From the IMG/VR virus record IMGVR_UViG_3300035162_002243, positions 1 to 64,000 of that record: a stretch of 64,000 nt of DNA; one strand, written 5' to 3'. The position numbers and the translations under genes were made by a program. Shown here piece after piece: positions 53,673 through 62,509 of this stretch. The first letter of the stretch is position 1. Each line of letters opens with the position of its first letter. This DNA comes from a virus. The notes under the pieces were generated by a model. That model made no database searches, was not told the DNA's origin, and saw nothing but the letters and a program-made list of their open reading frames with translations.

Positions 53673-54302
53673 TTAGATTGCGCCGCCACCTGTAATAGCT
53701 GTGTTGATTGTTCTACCAACTGCTGTACCAATGCCAGTACCTTGTGGGCTCTGGATTGCGTTATCATAACGGATTGTTAGTGCCACTGTAACTACATCTG
53801 ATGTAGCATAGTTAAGTGAATTATAGTTAGTGCTTTCTAAATAACATCCGTATAGTTCAAATGTTTCTAGTACACTAGCTGTATTTGCTCCGTTGCCGCC
53901 GTCTAAAATTTCAATACGTGTAACAAACTTGTAGTCTGCGCCACTTGCCGCACTTGACTGCTCAAAGAAGTCAAACTGTTTCTGAAGCTGTTCGCCAACA
54001 AGTTTTTGTACATTGTTACTAACATCTTCACGTAAGTTAAGCGTAATTGGTTCCCAAGTGTGTTTACCTGCTAAGAATACTTTGGAGTTGTAAATATCAA
54101 CTGTCATCTGATCAAAACTAACGCTAGGGCGTGTTACATCCATAACTTGTTTAGTTAGTTCAGTTGACGGACTTGATACACCAAAGTTTTCCAAAGATAC
54201 TCTAAAACGGTATTGTAATTTTGGCATTAACAAGCCCTGATTAGATGCACTTGCGTTGCTATCTAAAGGTACTGTTAATTTTGAAAGTGTTGAAATTGCC
54301 AT
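53673..54302 (-). CDS. gp19: Tail tube protein gp19 (209 aa)
   Basis: Tube subunit of the contractile tail. MPKLQYRFRVSLENFGVSS (residues about 26-44), VMDVTRPSVSFDQMTVDIYNSKVFLAGKHTWEPITLNLREDVSNNV (about 51-96) and YKFVTRIEILDG match the gp19 family. 209 aa (T4 163 aa), as in marine relatives. Ribosome-binding site AGGAGA. Late GATAAATA lies directly upstream, after the gp18 hairpin. Confidence 0.95.
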   Translation of the reverse strand: MAISTLSKLTVPLDSNASASNQGLLMPKLQYRFRVSLENFGVSSPSTELTKQVMDVTRPSVSFDQMTVDIYNSKVFLAGKHTWEPITLNLREDVSNNVQKLVGEQLQKQFDFFEQSSAASGADYKFVTRIEILDGGNGANTASVLETFELYGCYLESTNYNSLNYATSDVVTVALTIRYDNAIQSPQGTGIGTAVGRTINTAITGGGAI

Positions 54303-54321
54303 TCTGTTCTCCTGTTACATT

Positions 54322-54361
54322 TATTTATCAAATAATAGGCTCCATTTTTCAGGAGCCTATT
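54322..54361 (-). promoter_or_regulatory. Stem-loop plus late promoter cassette between gp18 and gp19
   Basis: On the minus strand the hairpin AATAGGCTCC/GGAGCCTATT (54361-54334) ends the gp18 transcript, directly followed by GATAAATA (54329-54322), the late promoter of gp19. This is the stem-loop-promoter arrangement described for T4-type phages as a mobile cassette. Confidence 0.8.
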
Positions 54362-54369
54362 TCAGTGAA

Positions 54370-57300
54370 TTATAATCCTGAAATCTCGCCAGTGTTCTTA
54401 AGTCTTAGCGGTATGTAAATAAATTCTACTGCTTTAACTGGTTCAATAGCAATATCTAAGTAAAGCTCGTTTCTATCAATTCTACTAGGAGTATTGTTAC
54501 TTTCGTCACATACTACTAAGAAGTCATATAACGCTCTTTGACCTACTAATTCCAACATTAAACTATCTGCTTGTGCTTTGATCTCGTCACGTGTAATCTT
54601 ATCGTTTGGCTCAAAGATGTAAGGCTTAGCAAGTTTGTTAAGTTGACTACGCAAGTAAATTACTAGTCTTGCTACGTTGATTCTATCTAATGCACTTGCA
54701 TTTTTTGCACGAGTCTTTTGACCAAAGTTAACAAGACCTGCGCCTGTTAAGAACGTAATTGGGTTAATACTTTGTGAGTAAAGCGTATCACGCTGTCCTT
54801 CATTAAGTGATATTGACTTAAATTCGCCTTCTGCAGTAATGTATCCTGCGGCACTTGCGTTAGTAATTCCGCCACGTCTTGTTCCTGCTGGAGCAAACCA
54901 TGGAAAGCTAACTTGATCGCTTAGTGCTAATGTTCTTAGGATACCATGACTTGGTGGAACAACAACGTTGTTACCTGCATTATCACTTGTAAACAAGCTC
55001 GGATAAAATACACCCAAGTACTCGTCTCTTGTTGTTAATCCATTGTCGTTATCTTCAACAGCTAGTGCTACGTTTGAGCCCCAGTTGTTTAGTGTAGTTG
55101 CATCACTCTTAAGTCTCATTGGACTATCACCAACAACAAATGCTGTTAAGCCTCTATCGTTGTTAAGCGCAACCATTTCACCAATTAGTTCTGGATATCC
55201 TGGTGTTGCCATTACGTTAAATAGTCTTGATTCGTCATCTCTAATTTCTTGGTTACTATTAACCATTGCTTGTAGAGCTTGTATAACTACTTTACGCTGT
55301 GCTTTACGTCCAAAGCTACCTGCTCCGTCTGTTTGGTTAGCTGATTCAGTAACCCAACGATGTGGATAATAAGCAGTTTGAAGTACATCACCTTGACGAA
55401 CGTTTTTAGCAGTTACGTCTACGTAGTTACGTGTAAATTTCTTAACGTTAAATCCACTTCTGCGTAAATTAAACAACAACATACCTTTTGGATATAGTGC
55501 TGGATCCGGCGCATCAGTGTCTAAGAAGTCACTAACTAATAGCTCTGCAATAGTACCTGTTGGTGCTACTGTTGCTGTTCCGCCACTTGTACCGTAACGT
55601 GCATCTGCAAACAAAATACCATCTTCAGTAGTTTGATCACCTTCATCAAGTGCAATCCACTTTTGAAGATCTGCGTTATACTTGTTAACTTGTGGATAGT
55701 TTTCTAAATCTGCTGTACTAACCCAAATGTCACCAGTTACTAGTGCAGATGATCCATCTTGCTGTGTAGTAGGCTCAGTTGCTGAAACAATTGGTCCTAG
55801 CGCATCAGCTGATGAATAAACACCTTGGTAGCCTTTCCACGTAGTACCGTCGTGTACCATAATATCACACTCATCAACAATTGAATTGTACCATAGTGCG
55901 CCGTCTGCTGTTAGTGCTGTTGGAGCATTTGTACTTGCTGTTTGTGTTAAGATTTTCCAATTTGAAGCATGGAAGTCATATACACCATCGCCTGCTGGTG
56001 CCGAATATAAGTTTGCAGTTCCTGTCTTTAATGTATAGTTATATGCCGAAAGTCCAATTAATCCTAAAGCACCGTTTGTATCTTTGATGTGGATTTCTCC
56101 GCCATCGTTATGCTGGATAACAACTCTGTTACTTGCATCTACACTTGCAACAATATTAACAAAGCCTGCCGCATTAATTGAATTAGCAATTAAATCTGCA
56201 TCGCCTGCGCTTCCTAGTGCTGTAACACTTAATGCTTTGCCACCTGACATAGTTGCTACGCCAGTAGTACTTTCTGCCATGGTAAAGCCATATGACTGAC
56301 TGTTTAGTTGTGTTGCAACTGCGCTCGAAGTAATTTGCATTGCACTTGAACTATTTCTTGCAAAAATTGTAAAATCAAGTTCTTCATTTTCTGCTTCAGT
56401 AGTATGTGCTTGTACATAAAGCTGTCCTAGTGCAAGATTTAATCCGCCTTTTGCTTTATCTAAATTAAATACTGCTTCTTGGTGTGTCTTGTAAACTGGT
56501 GCTGGTTTAAGTTCCCACAATTTAGTTGTTGCGTTAAACGCTTTAACTTTCATTTGTACACCTAAGTTAGCATCAGTTGTTTTAAACCAAACACTTCCTG
56601 AAGGTCTTGACTTTGTATCAGCTACTTTAAATCCTGGAACATTTGTATGCGGAGCAATTTCTAATGCTGGAGCATAGTATGTACCTGCTGTAATTCCTAA
56701 GTCAGCTAATAGTGTGCCTGAAGCACCTGCTGTAATAGCAATCGCACCATCGTCATCAGTTGAACCATCTGTAGTTGATGAACCATCACTGTAAACATAC
56801 AATTTCCCGTCAACAACTGCCGATGTTACGCCTGTAATACCTGCACCATCAATTGCTGTTTCCATTGCCGCAACGTTTACGCCACTAATAGTAACAGTAG
56901 TTCCGTTAATAACAACAGTTTGTCCAGTTGTTAGTACTGGATTACTTTCAGTAGCACTAACTGTTGGCCAACTATTGACCCATGCCGCTGTACCTACTTT
57001 GACCCATGTGCCTGCACTATTTTTGTAGTATACTTTATTAGTAGTAGTTGTAGTTACTACTGCATAATTGCCTACTGCGCCTACTGCGCCCTTAGGAGCA
57101 CCTGTGTTAACATCGCCTTCTAAGTTTGTTTTTGACGTAATAACAATTGGAGTCTTGTTTGTGAATGACTGTCCACCAGTGACAGTAACAGCATTGCTGT
57201 TCCATTCAAAAATTCCGTATTTTGTTTGAGCTGTGTCAAACCAATATGTTCCGTTTGCTGGGTTTGCCGCCGGAGCACTTGCACTTGGCATAAGTTGACT

Positions 57301-57648
57301 TAAATCAATGTCTGCCCTTACAACAAACGCTCTGTTGCTTACACCCAAATATGAGTATGCCGCTTGTAGTCCGTATTCGTTAAGCTCACCGCCATTTACT
57401 GGGTTATTGCTTGCATCTGTTTGGAAGTATGGGTCTCCAAATGTGTCTGCTAAATCTCTCTGTGAAGTAATTAAAAAAGGAACTCCTGCGTTCGCTTTTG
57501 TTGTACCTCGTGCTGTCCCTGTTCCTGCCGCGTTTGCCTTATCTTGCTGAGAGGCAACGAACAGCATTGGGGTTGTACCTGGTTCTGCTGGTGTGTAAAA
57601 ACTTTCGTCGATTACGCTTACTTGTACACCTGGTGATATTAATGCCAT
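54370..57648 (-). CDS. gp18: Tail sheath protein gp18 (1092 aa)
   Basis: Contractile sheath subunit. The N-terminus (SPGVQVSVIDESFYTPAEPGTTPMLFVAS) and the C-terminal third (FNVKKFTRNYVDVTAK, LVNFGQKTRAKNASALDRINVARLVIYLR, IAIEPVKAVEFIYIPLRL) are the sheath core. An insert of about 600 residues (about 115-710) makes it far longer than T4 gp18 (659). It contains Trp-rich units: GTYWFDT (132-138), TWVKVG (about 214), GSVWFKT (351-357), GALWYNS (583-589) and GDIWVST (639-645), likely beta domains on the tail surface. TATAAATA lies upstream. Confidence 0.93.
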   Translation of the reverse strand: MALISPGVQVSVIDESFYTPAEPGTTPMLFVASQQDKANAAGTGTARGTTKANAGVPFLITSQRDLADTFGDPYFQTDASNNPVNGGELNEYGLQAAYSYLGVSNRAFVVRADIDLSQLMPSASAPAANPANGTYWFDTAQTKYGIFEWNSNAVTVTGGQSFTNKTPIVITSKTNLEGDVNTGAPKGAVGAVGNYAVVTTTTTNKVYYKNSAGTWVKVGTAAWVNSWPTVSATESNPVLTTGQTVVINGTTVTISGVNVAAMETAIDGAGITGVTSAVVDGKLYVYSDGSSTTDGSTDDDGAIAITAGASGTLLADLGITAGTYYAPALEIAPHTNVPGFKVADTKSRPSGSVWFKTTDANLGVQMKVKAFNATTKLWELKPAPVYKTHQEAVFNLDKAKGGLNLALGQLYVQAHTTEAENEELDFTIFARNSSSAMQITSSAVATQLNSQSYGFTMAESTTGVATMSGGKALSVTALGSAGDADLIANSINAAGFVNIVASVDASNRVVIQHNDGGEIHIKDTNGALGLIGLSAYNYTLKTGTANLYSAPAGDGVYDFHASNWKILTQTASTNAPTALTADGALWYNSIVDECDIMVHDGTTWKGYQGVYSSADALGPIVSATEPTTQQDGSSALVTGDIWVSTADLENYPQVNKYNADLQKWIALDEGDQTTEDGILFADARYGTSGGTATVAPTGTIAELLVSDFLDTDAPDPALYPKGMLLFNLRRSGFNVKKFTRNYVDVTAKNVRQGDVLQTAYYPHRWVTESANQTDGAGSFGRKAQRKVVIQALQAMVNSNQEIRDDESRLFNVMATPGYPELIGEMVALNNDRGLTAFVVGDSPMRLKSDATTLNNWGSNVALAVEDNDNGLTTRDEYLGVFYPSLFTSDNAGNNVVVPPSHGILRTLALSDQVSFPWFAPAGTRRGGITNASAAGYITAEGEFKSISLNEGQRDTLYSQSINPITFLTGAGLVNFGQKTRAKNASALDRINVARLVIYLRSQLNKLAKPYIFEPNDKITRDEIKAQADSLMLELVGQRALYDFLVVCDESNNTPSRIDRNELYLDIAIEPVKAVEFIYIPLRLKNTGEISGL

Positions 57649-57680
57649 TTAAGTTCTCCTGTTATAACAACTGTTAAAAG

Positions 57681-57688
57681 TATTTATA
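57681..57688 (-). promoter_or_regulatory. Late promoter TATAAATA of gp18
   Basis: Perfect T4 late consensus TATAAATA on the minus strand, 32 bases before the ATG of gp18, which has AGGAGA. Confidence 0.9.
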
Positions 57689-57743
57689 TGATTTGTCTAA
57701 AACCATACGTCATAACACCTAATAAAAGGGGGCATAAAGAGTA

Positions 57744-57751
57744 GGTAAATA
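57744..57751 (+). promoter_or_regulatory. Late-type promoter GGTAAATA before the HNH-like gene
   Basis: GGTAAATA then CAAT and ATG: four bases to the start codon, so nearly leaderless. No good Shine-Dalgarno is closer. Confidence 0.5.
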
Positions 57752-57755
57752 CAAT

Positions 57756-58094
57756 ATGAGACCTTTATGCGAATGCGGATACCGCCCAGCGGCAATAAAC
57801 TACAAAAAAGACAATAGAACATTCTATCGCAAGCAATGTGAAACATGCTTGCACCATGGAGAGAAGAAGTGGGGAATACCTAAATGGCATCAAGCAGGGT
57901 ATCGACAAAAAGATACATGTGAACGGTGTAGTTTTAATAGTCCGTATGTTGAGCAATTTAATGTGTATCATATAGATGGGAATCTAAACAATACACTGCC
58001 AAGTAATTTAAAAACTGTTTGTGCTAATTGCCAGCGTGTTATGCAGAAGCTAGGCGTAAAGTGGAAACAAGGCGACCTTGTACCTGACTTTTAA
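57756..58094 (+). CDS. HNH-like zinc protein (112 aa)
   Basis: Small HNH-type protein with two zinc knuckles: CECGYRPAAINY...CETCLHHGEKKWG (residues about 5-41) and CERCSFNSPY (about 56-65), then VYHIDGNLNNTLPSNLKTVCANCQR (about 72-96), the beta-beta-alpha HNH core with His and Asn. Such proteins are common in marine T4-like phages and may act as endonucleases or packaging nickases. Its end overlaps the dNMP kinase gene tail to tail by 56 bases. Confidence 0.8.
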   Translation: MRPLCECGYRPAAINYKKDNRTFYRKQCETCLHHGEKKWGIPKWHQAGYRQKDTCERCSFNSPYVEQFNVYHIDGNLNNTLPSNLKTVCANCQRVMQKLGVKWKQGDLVPDF

Positions 58095-58650
58095 GATCGT
58101 CAATAGTACCTTCGTTGTAAATATTAAAATCAAACGGTATATTTGCCCAGCGCCATTCACTAGGATGGGCGTCTGTTGGTTCAATACCCAAGTCTTGATA
58201 TTGTCTAAACCATACAGGATCTGGGCCACGTTTTACACACCAAACTTTGCCGTCTAGTCCTTTAATTACGTGTGCTTCATTCTCAAATCTAACATCAGGA
58301 ATAACAAAGTTTGTATCTGGGTTATCAATAACTGTCTTCTTTACAAAGCTAACCCATATTCCATCGTAAAAGCCATTGCGCATACAATCGGTACCAAACT
58401 CTTGAAGTACTAATCTAGGAGTAATTTTGCGGCCAGTTTCTTGAGTCCAAAAAGTATCTTCTTGTTCTCGCCAATAACGACTATCAGCAGTATCGCCTTC
58501 TAACATTTCTCGCGGCCAATCGAACATTACGCTAACTGCGTCTTTAAGTTTATCTGCAAATGAAATCTTTTTAAAGCCGTGTTCGTCAACTAGAACGTCT
58601 GCTACTGTACCTTTACCGCAACCAATTAACCCACAAACACCAATAATCAT
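58039..58650 (-). CDS. Deoxynucleoside monophosphate kinase, gp1-like (203 aa)
   Basis: P-loop kinase: MIIGVCGLIGCGKGTVADVL (residues 1-20, Walker A) and FVIPDVRFENEAHVI (about 113-127, with Arg and Asp for the nucleotide), as in T4 gp1, which phosphorylates dTMP, dGMP and hydroxymethyl-dCMP. The ATG at 58650 is chosen because GGAG lies eight bases upstream. It overlaps the convergent HNH gene at its 3' end and has a sigma70-type promoter of its own. Confidence 0.85.
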   Translation of the reverse strand: MIIGVCGLIGCGKGTVADVLVDEHGFKKISFADKLKDAVSVMFDWPREMLEGDTADSRYWREQEDTFWTQETGRKITPRLVLQEFGTDCMRNGFYDGIWVSFVKKTVIDNPDTNFVIPDVRFENEAHVIKGLDGKVWCVKRGPDPVWFRQYQDLGIEPTDAHPSEWRWANIPFDFNIYNEGTIDDLKSQVQGRLVSTLRLASA

Positions 58651-58674
58651 ATAATACACTCCTAAGTATTATTA

Positions 58675-58703
58675 AGTATACTATAAAATTTAGGTGTTGT
58701 CAA
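58675..58703 (-). promoter_or_regulatory. Early promoter of the dNMP kinase
   Basis: CGGTTGACA with TTGACA at 58703-58698, 17-base spacer, TATACT at 58680-58675, then an AGGAG ribosome-binding site. Confidence 0.88.
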
Positions 58704-58710
58704 CCGTTAA

Positions 58711-58959
58711 TTAATCAAAATGTCCGCCTTTTACAGCAACATGTTTTATTTCTTCTATTAGGAGTTGTTCTTGACGTTCTGCGTATGCTTCTTCAAACCC
58801 TTCTTCGTGGATATAACTTTCATTATTTCCCCAAGCACGTTTAAAGTATGAGTTGTAAGTTTTTTCAACGTCATCATCGGACCAGCTAATGTCAATTAGT
58901 GTGCCTTTGATTATCCAGTTAAGTCGGTTAGCTTGTTTACGAACGTACGGTGAACACAT
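58711..58959 (-). CDS. Small hypothetical protein (82 aa)
   Basis: 82 aa, helical, acidic, unknown. MCSPYVRKQANRLNWIIKGTLIDISWSDDDVEKTYNSYF: basic start, acidic end. Starts behind AAGGAGAAG and a TGTAAATA element (58981-58988) that fits the late consensus moderately. It lies between gp13-like and the dNMP kinase; no role can be assigned. Confidence 0.6.
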   Translation of the reverse strand: MCSPYVRKQANRLNWIIKGTLIDISWSDDDVEKTYNSYFKRAWGNNESYIHEEGFEEAYAERQEQLLIEEIKHVAVKGGHFD

Positions 58960-58980
58960 GAGCTTCTCCTTGTTACAATG

Positions 58981-58988
58981 TATTTACA
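58981..58988 (-). promoter_or_regulatory. Possible late-type element TGTAAATA
   Basis: TGTAAATA on the minus strand, 21 bases before the start of the 82-aa gene. Confidence 0.4.
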
Positions 58989-59022
58989 AAATAACAAAAT
59001 GTTGGCGCTAACGTTGGATCAA

Positions 59023-59784
59023 TTAGCCTATCATAAATCCGTAGCCTTGACCACCGGATATTTGCATTGATACTTCAGTTTCTAATTTGTCTAATTCCAT
59101 CTGCGCTTCTGCTTTAAGCGCATCACCGTTAAGACTCGAACCGCCTTGTGGTCCTGCAATAGTAGCAAATTTAGACCTTGCTTCGCCTAACATATACTTA
59201 CATTTAGCAAGTGTATAATCTTTAATCCATTGCACTGCCATGTAATCGTCTAACAGCTCAAAATCTGGTCTGTGATTGTAGCAGTAAAGAAGTAATTCTT
59301 CTTCAGCTCTTGGTCTTTGTAAGATAGTTAATTTCTTTTGTGATCTATTCCAAGCAAACTCAATGAAACTACCAAACATACGTCCTACTAATTCTTGATA
59401 TCCAGCAAATGCATTGTATGTTGCTAGGCCGCCCATGTTTGAACTAGCAAGTAGATACGTGTTTGTGTAAGCCATGTTGAACGGTTCAAATAATGTTCCG
59501 CCATCGCCGCCACCGGAGCGTGATCCAATACTTCTACGGAAAATTTGACGCACTTCTTGTACTTCATTAGGAAGTATATATGCGTTTTGGTCCATTACTG
59601 TAGGCATAAAAATATATGATTCTTCAACTGAGTTATCACTACGTTGCCTAAACCTTGTTAGTGCAGTGTTAAGTGCAGTTTCATAATGAATCGGGTCTAG
59701 TTCAACATCAACCATTCCGCCACCAAGCATTGCTTCAACGTATTTGTAAACTTCTTGTTTTTTTGTATCTAAATTTTCAGACAT
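59023..59784 (-). CDS. Neck protein gp13-like (253 aa)
   Basis: Likely neck protein joined with gp14 to close the filled head. GGGMVDVELDPIHYETALNTALTRFRQRSDN (residues about 21-51), SYIFMPTVMDQNAYILPNEVQEVRQIFRRSIGSRSGGG (about 56-93), LFEPFNMAYTNTYLL (about 97-111) and WNRSQKKLTILQRPRAEEELLLYCYNHRP are the blocks of marine gp13. The start at 59784 (MSENL) lies behind CGGAGAAC; the longer frame to 59814 starts at the promoter. Mirror late promoters face gp13 and gp14. Confidence 0.7.
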   Translation of the reverse strand: MSENLDTKKQEVYKYVEAMLGGGMVDVELDPIHYETALNTALTRFRQRSDNSVEESYIFMPTVMDQNAYILPNEVQEVRQIFRRSIGSRSGGGDGGTLFEPFNMAYTNTYLLASSNMGGLATYNAFAGYQELVGRMFGSFIEFAWNRSQKKLTILQRPRAEEELLLYCYNHRPDFELLDDYMAVQWIKDYTLAKCKYMLGEARSKFATIAGPQGGSSLNGDALKAEAQMELDKLETEVSMQISGGQGYGFMIG

Positions 59785-59800
59785 GTCATGTTCTCCGATA

Positions 59801-59828
59801 TAGTATTTATGCACAACGATAAATACTA
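59801..59828. promoter_or_regulatory. Mirrored divergent late promoters
   Basis: TAGTATTTAT (59801-59810) and ATAAATACTA (59819-59828) are a perfect inverted repeat: CATAAATA toward gp13-like (minus) and GATAAATA toward gp14-like (plus). The two -10 elements are six bases apart. The gp14-like ATG starts eight bases after its element. Confidence 0.8.
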
Positions 59829-59833
59829 TTACA

Positions 59834-60991
59834 ATGCCAAAACTTAGCTTATATAAACCCGAGAGAGGGAAAGACTACTCATTCTTAGACAAAAGTATTA
59901 CCGAGATGTTTACAATCGGTGGTACAGATGTTTTTGTTCATAAGTATCTTGGCCCTAAAAATCCTAGTGAAGCAGGCGCAACTGCTGACCAGCCTCGTTA
60001 TGATGCTGTAAAAGAAACCAATATACAAGATATGTTGTTCCTTGAAAACAGGGATAGAAAATACGACCCAGACATTTACACGATGCGTGGAATTTATAGC
60101 GTATCAGATGTAGACTTTGACATGAGTCAGTTTGGATTATTCTTACAAAATGATATTATATTCATGACAATCCCAATTAATTATAGTGTTAAGACACTAG
60201 GGCGTAAGATCATGTCCGGTGATGTCATCGAGTTGCCTCACTTAAAAGACGAATATGCGGCAAATGATTTTAGCGTAGCACTTAAACGGTACTACGTAGT
60301 AGAAGATGTGAATAGAGCAAGCGAAGGATTTTCGCATACTTGGTATCCACACTTGTACAGAGTTAAAATGAAGCAGATTGTTGACAGTCAAGAGTTCAAA
60401 GAGATACTTGATTTACCTGCTGAAGAGGGAAGTACACAAACGTTACGTGATGTGCTTAGTACATACGACAAAGAAATGCAAATTAATGATGCTATTCTTG
60501 AGCAAGCAGAAGCAGATGCTCCTAAGGCAGGATTTGATACTAGTCATTTGTACACATTACAGGTTGATGACGAAGGTGTTCCAGAATTAGTTACAACCGA
60601 CATTACTACACTTGATGCTAGTACAGAAAACGAATTAGCAGATCGAGTCAATCAAACTCCTGAAAGAGAAGGTTATACAGGTTACTTAATTGGTGACGGC
60701 ATTGCTCCAAACGGTGAAGCGTTTGGCAGTGGTCTTAGCTTTCCACTTAGTCAAGTTAAAGGTGATTACTTCTTAAGAGTAGATATGATGCCGAACAGAC
60801 TATTTAGATATGACGGACAACGTTGGGTTAAGATGGAAGATAATGTACGTATGACATTGACTAACACTACTGCTAAAGATACACAGCGTACAGGATTTAT
60901 TAATAATACAAAAACTTCAACTATTGGCGGCGAAACAGTTGTCGAAAGACAAGGACTTGGATCCGCACTTAGACCAAAGGCAGATAACTAA
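59834..60991 (+). CDS. Neck protein gp14-like (385 aa)
   Basis: Neck protein, partner of gp13. The N-terminus MPKLSLYKPERGKDYSFLDKSITEMFTIGGTDVFVHKYLG is the usual start, followed by DMSQFGLFLQNDIIFMTIPINYSVKTLGRKIMSGDVIELPHLKDE (residues about 95-139) and HTWYPHLYRVKMKQI (about 165-179). The C-terminal extension (about 200-385) includes NRLFRYDGQRWVKMEDN, a YDG-W motif like those in gp15 and the sheath insert. The gene starts with a nearly leaderless late mRNA (ACA ATG). Confidence 0.7.
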   Translation: MPKLSLYKPERGKDYSFLDKSITEMFTIGGTDVFVHKYLGPKNPSEAGATADQPRYDAVKETNIQDMLFLENRDRKYDPDIYTMRGIYSVSDVDFDMSQFGLFLQNDIIFMTIPINYSVKTLGRKIMSGDVIELPHLKDEYAANDFSVALKRYYVVEDVNRASEGFSHTWYPHLYRVKMKQIVDSQEFKEILDLPAEEGSTQTLRDVLSTYDKEMQINDAILEQAEADAPKAGFDTSHLYTLQVDDEGVPELVTTDITTLDASTENELADRVNQTPEREGYTGYLIGDGIAPNGEAFGSGLSFPLSQVKGDYFLRVDMMPNRLFRYDGQRWVKMEDNVRMTLTNTTAKDTQRTGFINNTKTSTIGGETVVERQGLGSALRPKADN

Positions 60992-62496
60992 TGCAACATT
61001 TTTATGATGGTCAGATTAGGCGCTATGTTACACAGTTAGTGAGACTGTTTAGTAACTTTTCTTACAAAGACGGTGACGGGAAAATAGTTCGTGTTCCAGT
61101 AACCTACGGTGACATTACTCGACAAGTTGGGCATATCATTAGAGATAATAGTGAGAACAAAATACCAAGTGCTCCGCGTATGGGCGTGTATATTACTGGA
61201 TTAGAACAAGACAGAACACGCACAAGTGACAGTTCGTTTGTTAGTAAAGTTAATATACGTGAACGTGCATACGATACTGACGGAGCAGAATACTTAAACA
61301 CACAAGGCAAAAATTACACTGTAGAACGTATAATGCCTAGTCCGTATAACCTACAAATTAATGTTGATGTTTGGTCAACTAATACTGATCAAAAATTACA
61401 AATTATGGAACAAATATTAATGTTGTTTAATCCTAGTTTGGAAATACAAACAACAGATAATTATGTTGACTGGAGTAGTTTAACCAGTGTTGAATTGTCT
61501 AGTTTAAGTTTTAGTAATAGATCTATTCCAATTGGAACAGAGTCTGAAATTGATATTGCACAACTTGGATTTACTACACCAATATACATTAACCTTCCTG
61601 CTAAAGTTAAAAAGCTAGGCGTTATTACAAATGTTATAATGAGTATATTTGACGAGTCAAACGGAACAATCGACTTAGGATTAAGTACTCCTGAATTACT
61701 TGCATACAGCGATACTGAACAAGAGCGTCCGGCAATGAATAAACAAACTACTAGAGCAGAACGACAGGGTAATAACGTACAAGTAGGTATGACTACATTT
61801 AAAGATTACGAAATTGTTGTGTTAAATAATATAGCACAAATTATAGATAAGGGTATTGCAGGCTCTGTACAGTGGAGTAAAATTATTGATGTACAACCCG
61901 GCGAATACAAAGCTGGATTATCACAGCTACAATTACAACGTAAGTTATTAACCGGCGAAAATACTAGTATTAGTGTTAATGGTGCTATAACAATTAACCC
62001 ATTGGACGAAACACAACTTATTATTGCGTGGGATGACGACACTATACCAACCAACTCATCGTTAAATTCACCCAGTGGCAGAAATAATACAGGATCAGTA
62101 GACTTTATTATTAATCCTGCCAAATACAATCCAACTACTGCAAAAGCCGCAGGGTTAAGACTGTTATTATTAGGGTCAATTAACACTAGTAGTAACGTTG
62201 GTGGACTAATGGACTTTGGTCAGGATCCAAGTGATGGTAGTTCTAAGGACCCATATGATGGTCCAGATGCCTGGAAAAATACAGACAATTCAGATTTCGT
62301 TGCTAATGAAAATGACGTTATAGAATGGGACGGCGCACAATGGCATGTAGTGTTTGATGCTAGTGCAGACGTTGGTACAACCACAAAATATCTAACAAAT
62401 CTTAACACAGGTGTTCAGTATAGATGGACTGGCACAGAATGGATATTATCGTTCGAAGGCGAATACCGAAAAGGGACCTGGCGCCTGTCACTCTAA
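60991..62496 (+). CDS. gp15: Tail completion and sheath stabiliser protein gp15 (501 aa)
   Basis: Terminates the tail and joins it to the head. HFYDGQIRRYVTQLVRLFSNFSYKDGDGKIVRVPVTYGDITRQ (residues about 3-45) matches gp15 (YFYNSSFRRYATLMGDLFSN...FIRVPITYA in T4), and NYTVERIMPSPYNLQINVDVWSTNTDQKLQIMEQIL (about 108-143) the second block. Longer than T4 gp15 (272 aa): the C-terminal part (about 400-501) carries Trp-rich repeats such as NDVIEWDGAQWHVV and YRWTGTEWILS. Stop/start overlap with the gp14-like gene (TAATG). Confidence 0.88.
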   Translation: MQHFYDGQIRRYVTQLVRLFSNFSYKDGDGKIVRVPVTYGDITRQVGHIIRDNSENKIPSAPRMGVYITGLEQDRTRTSDSSFVSKVNIRERAYDTDGAEYLNTQGKNYTVERIMPSPYNLQINVDVWSTNTDQKLQIMEQILMLFNPSLEIQTTDNYVDWSSLTSVELSSLSFSNRSIPIGTESEIDIAQLGFTTPIYINLPAKVKKLGVITNVIMSIFDESNGTIDLGLSTPELLAYSDTEQERPAMNKQTTRAERQGNNVQVGMTTFKDYEIVVLNNIAQIIDKGIAGSVQWSKIIDVQPGEYKAGLSQLQLQRKLLTGENTSISVNGAITINPLDETQLIIAWDDDTIPTNSSLNSPSGRNNTGSVDFIINPAKYNPTTAKAAGLRLLLLGSINTSSNVGGLMDFGQDPSDGSSKDPYDGPDAWKNTDNSDFVANENDVIEWDGAQWHVVFDASADVGTTTKYLTNLNTGVQYRWTGTEWILSFEGEYRKGTWRLSL

Positions 62497-62509
62497 AATA
62501 AGTACTTGC

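Noticed and set aside
54370-57648. Possible intein or frame fusion in the oversized sheath gene
   Set aside because: The insert lacks intein splicing motifs and consists of beta-type, Trp-containing units; related large sheaths are known in marine phages.
62411-62509. Upstream extension of the NUDIX protein into gp15
   Set aside because: The extension overlaps gp15 in another frame and the NUDIX fold begins at 62510.
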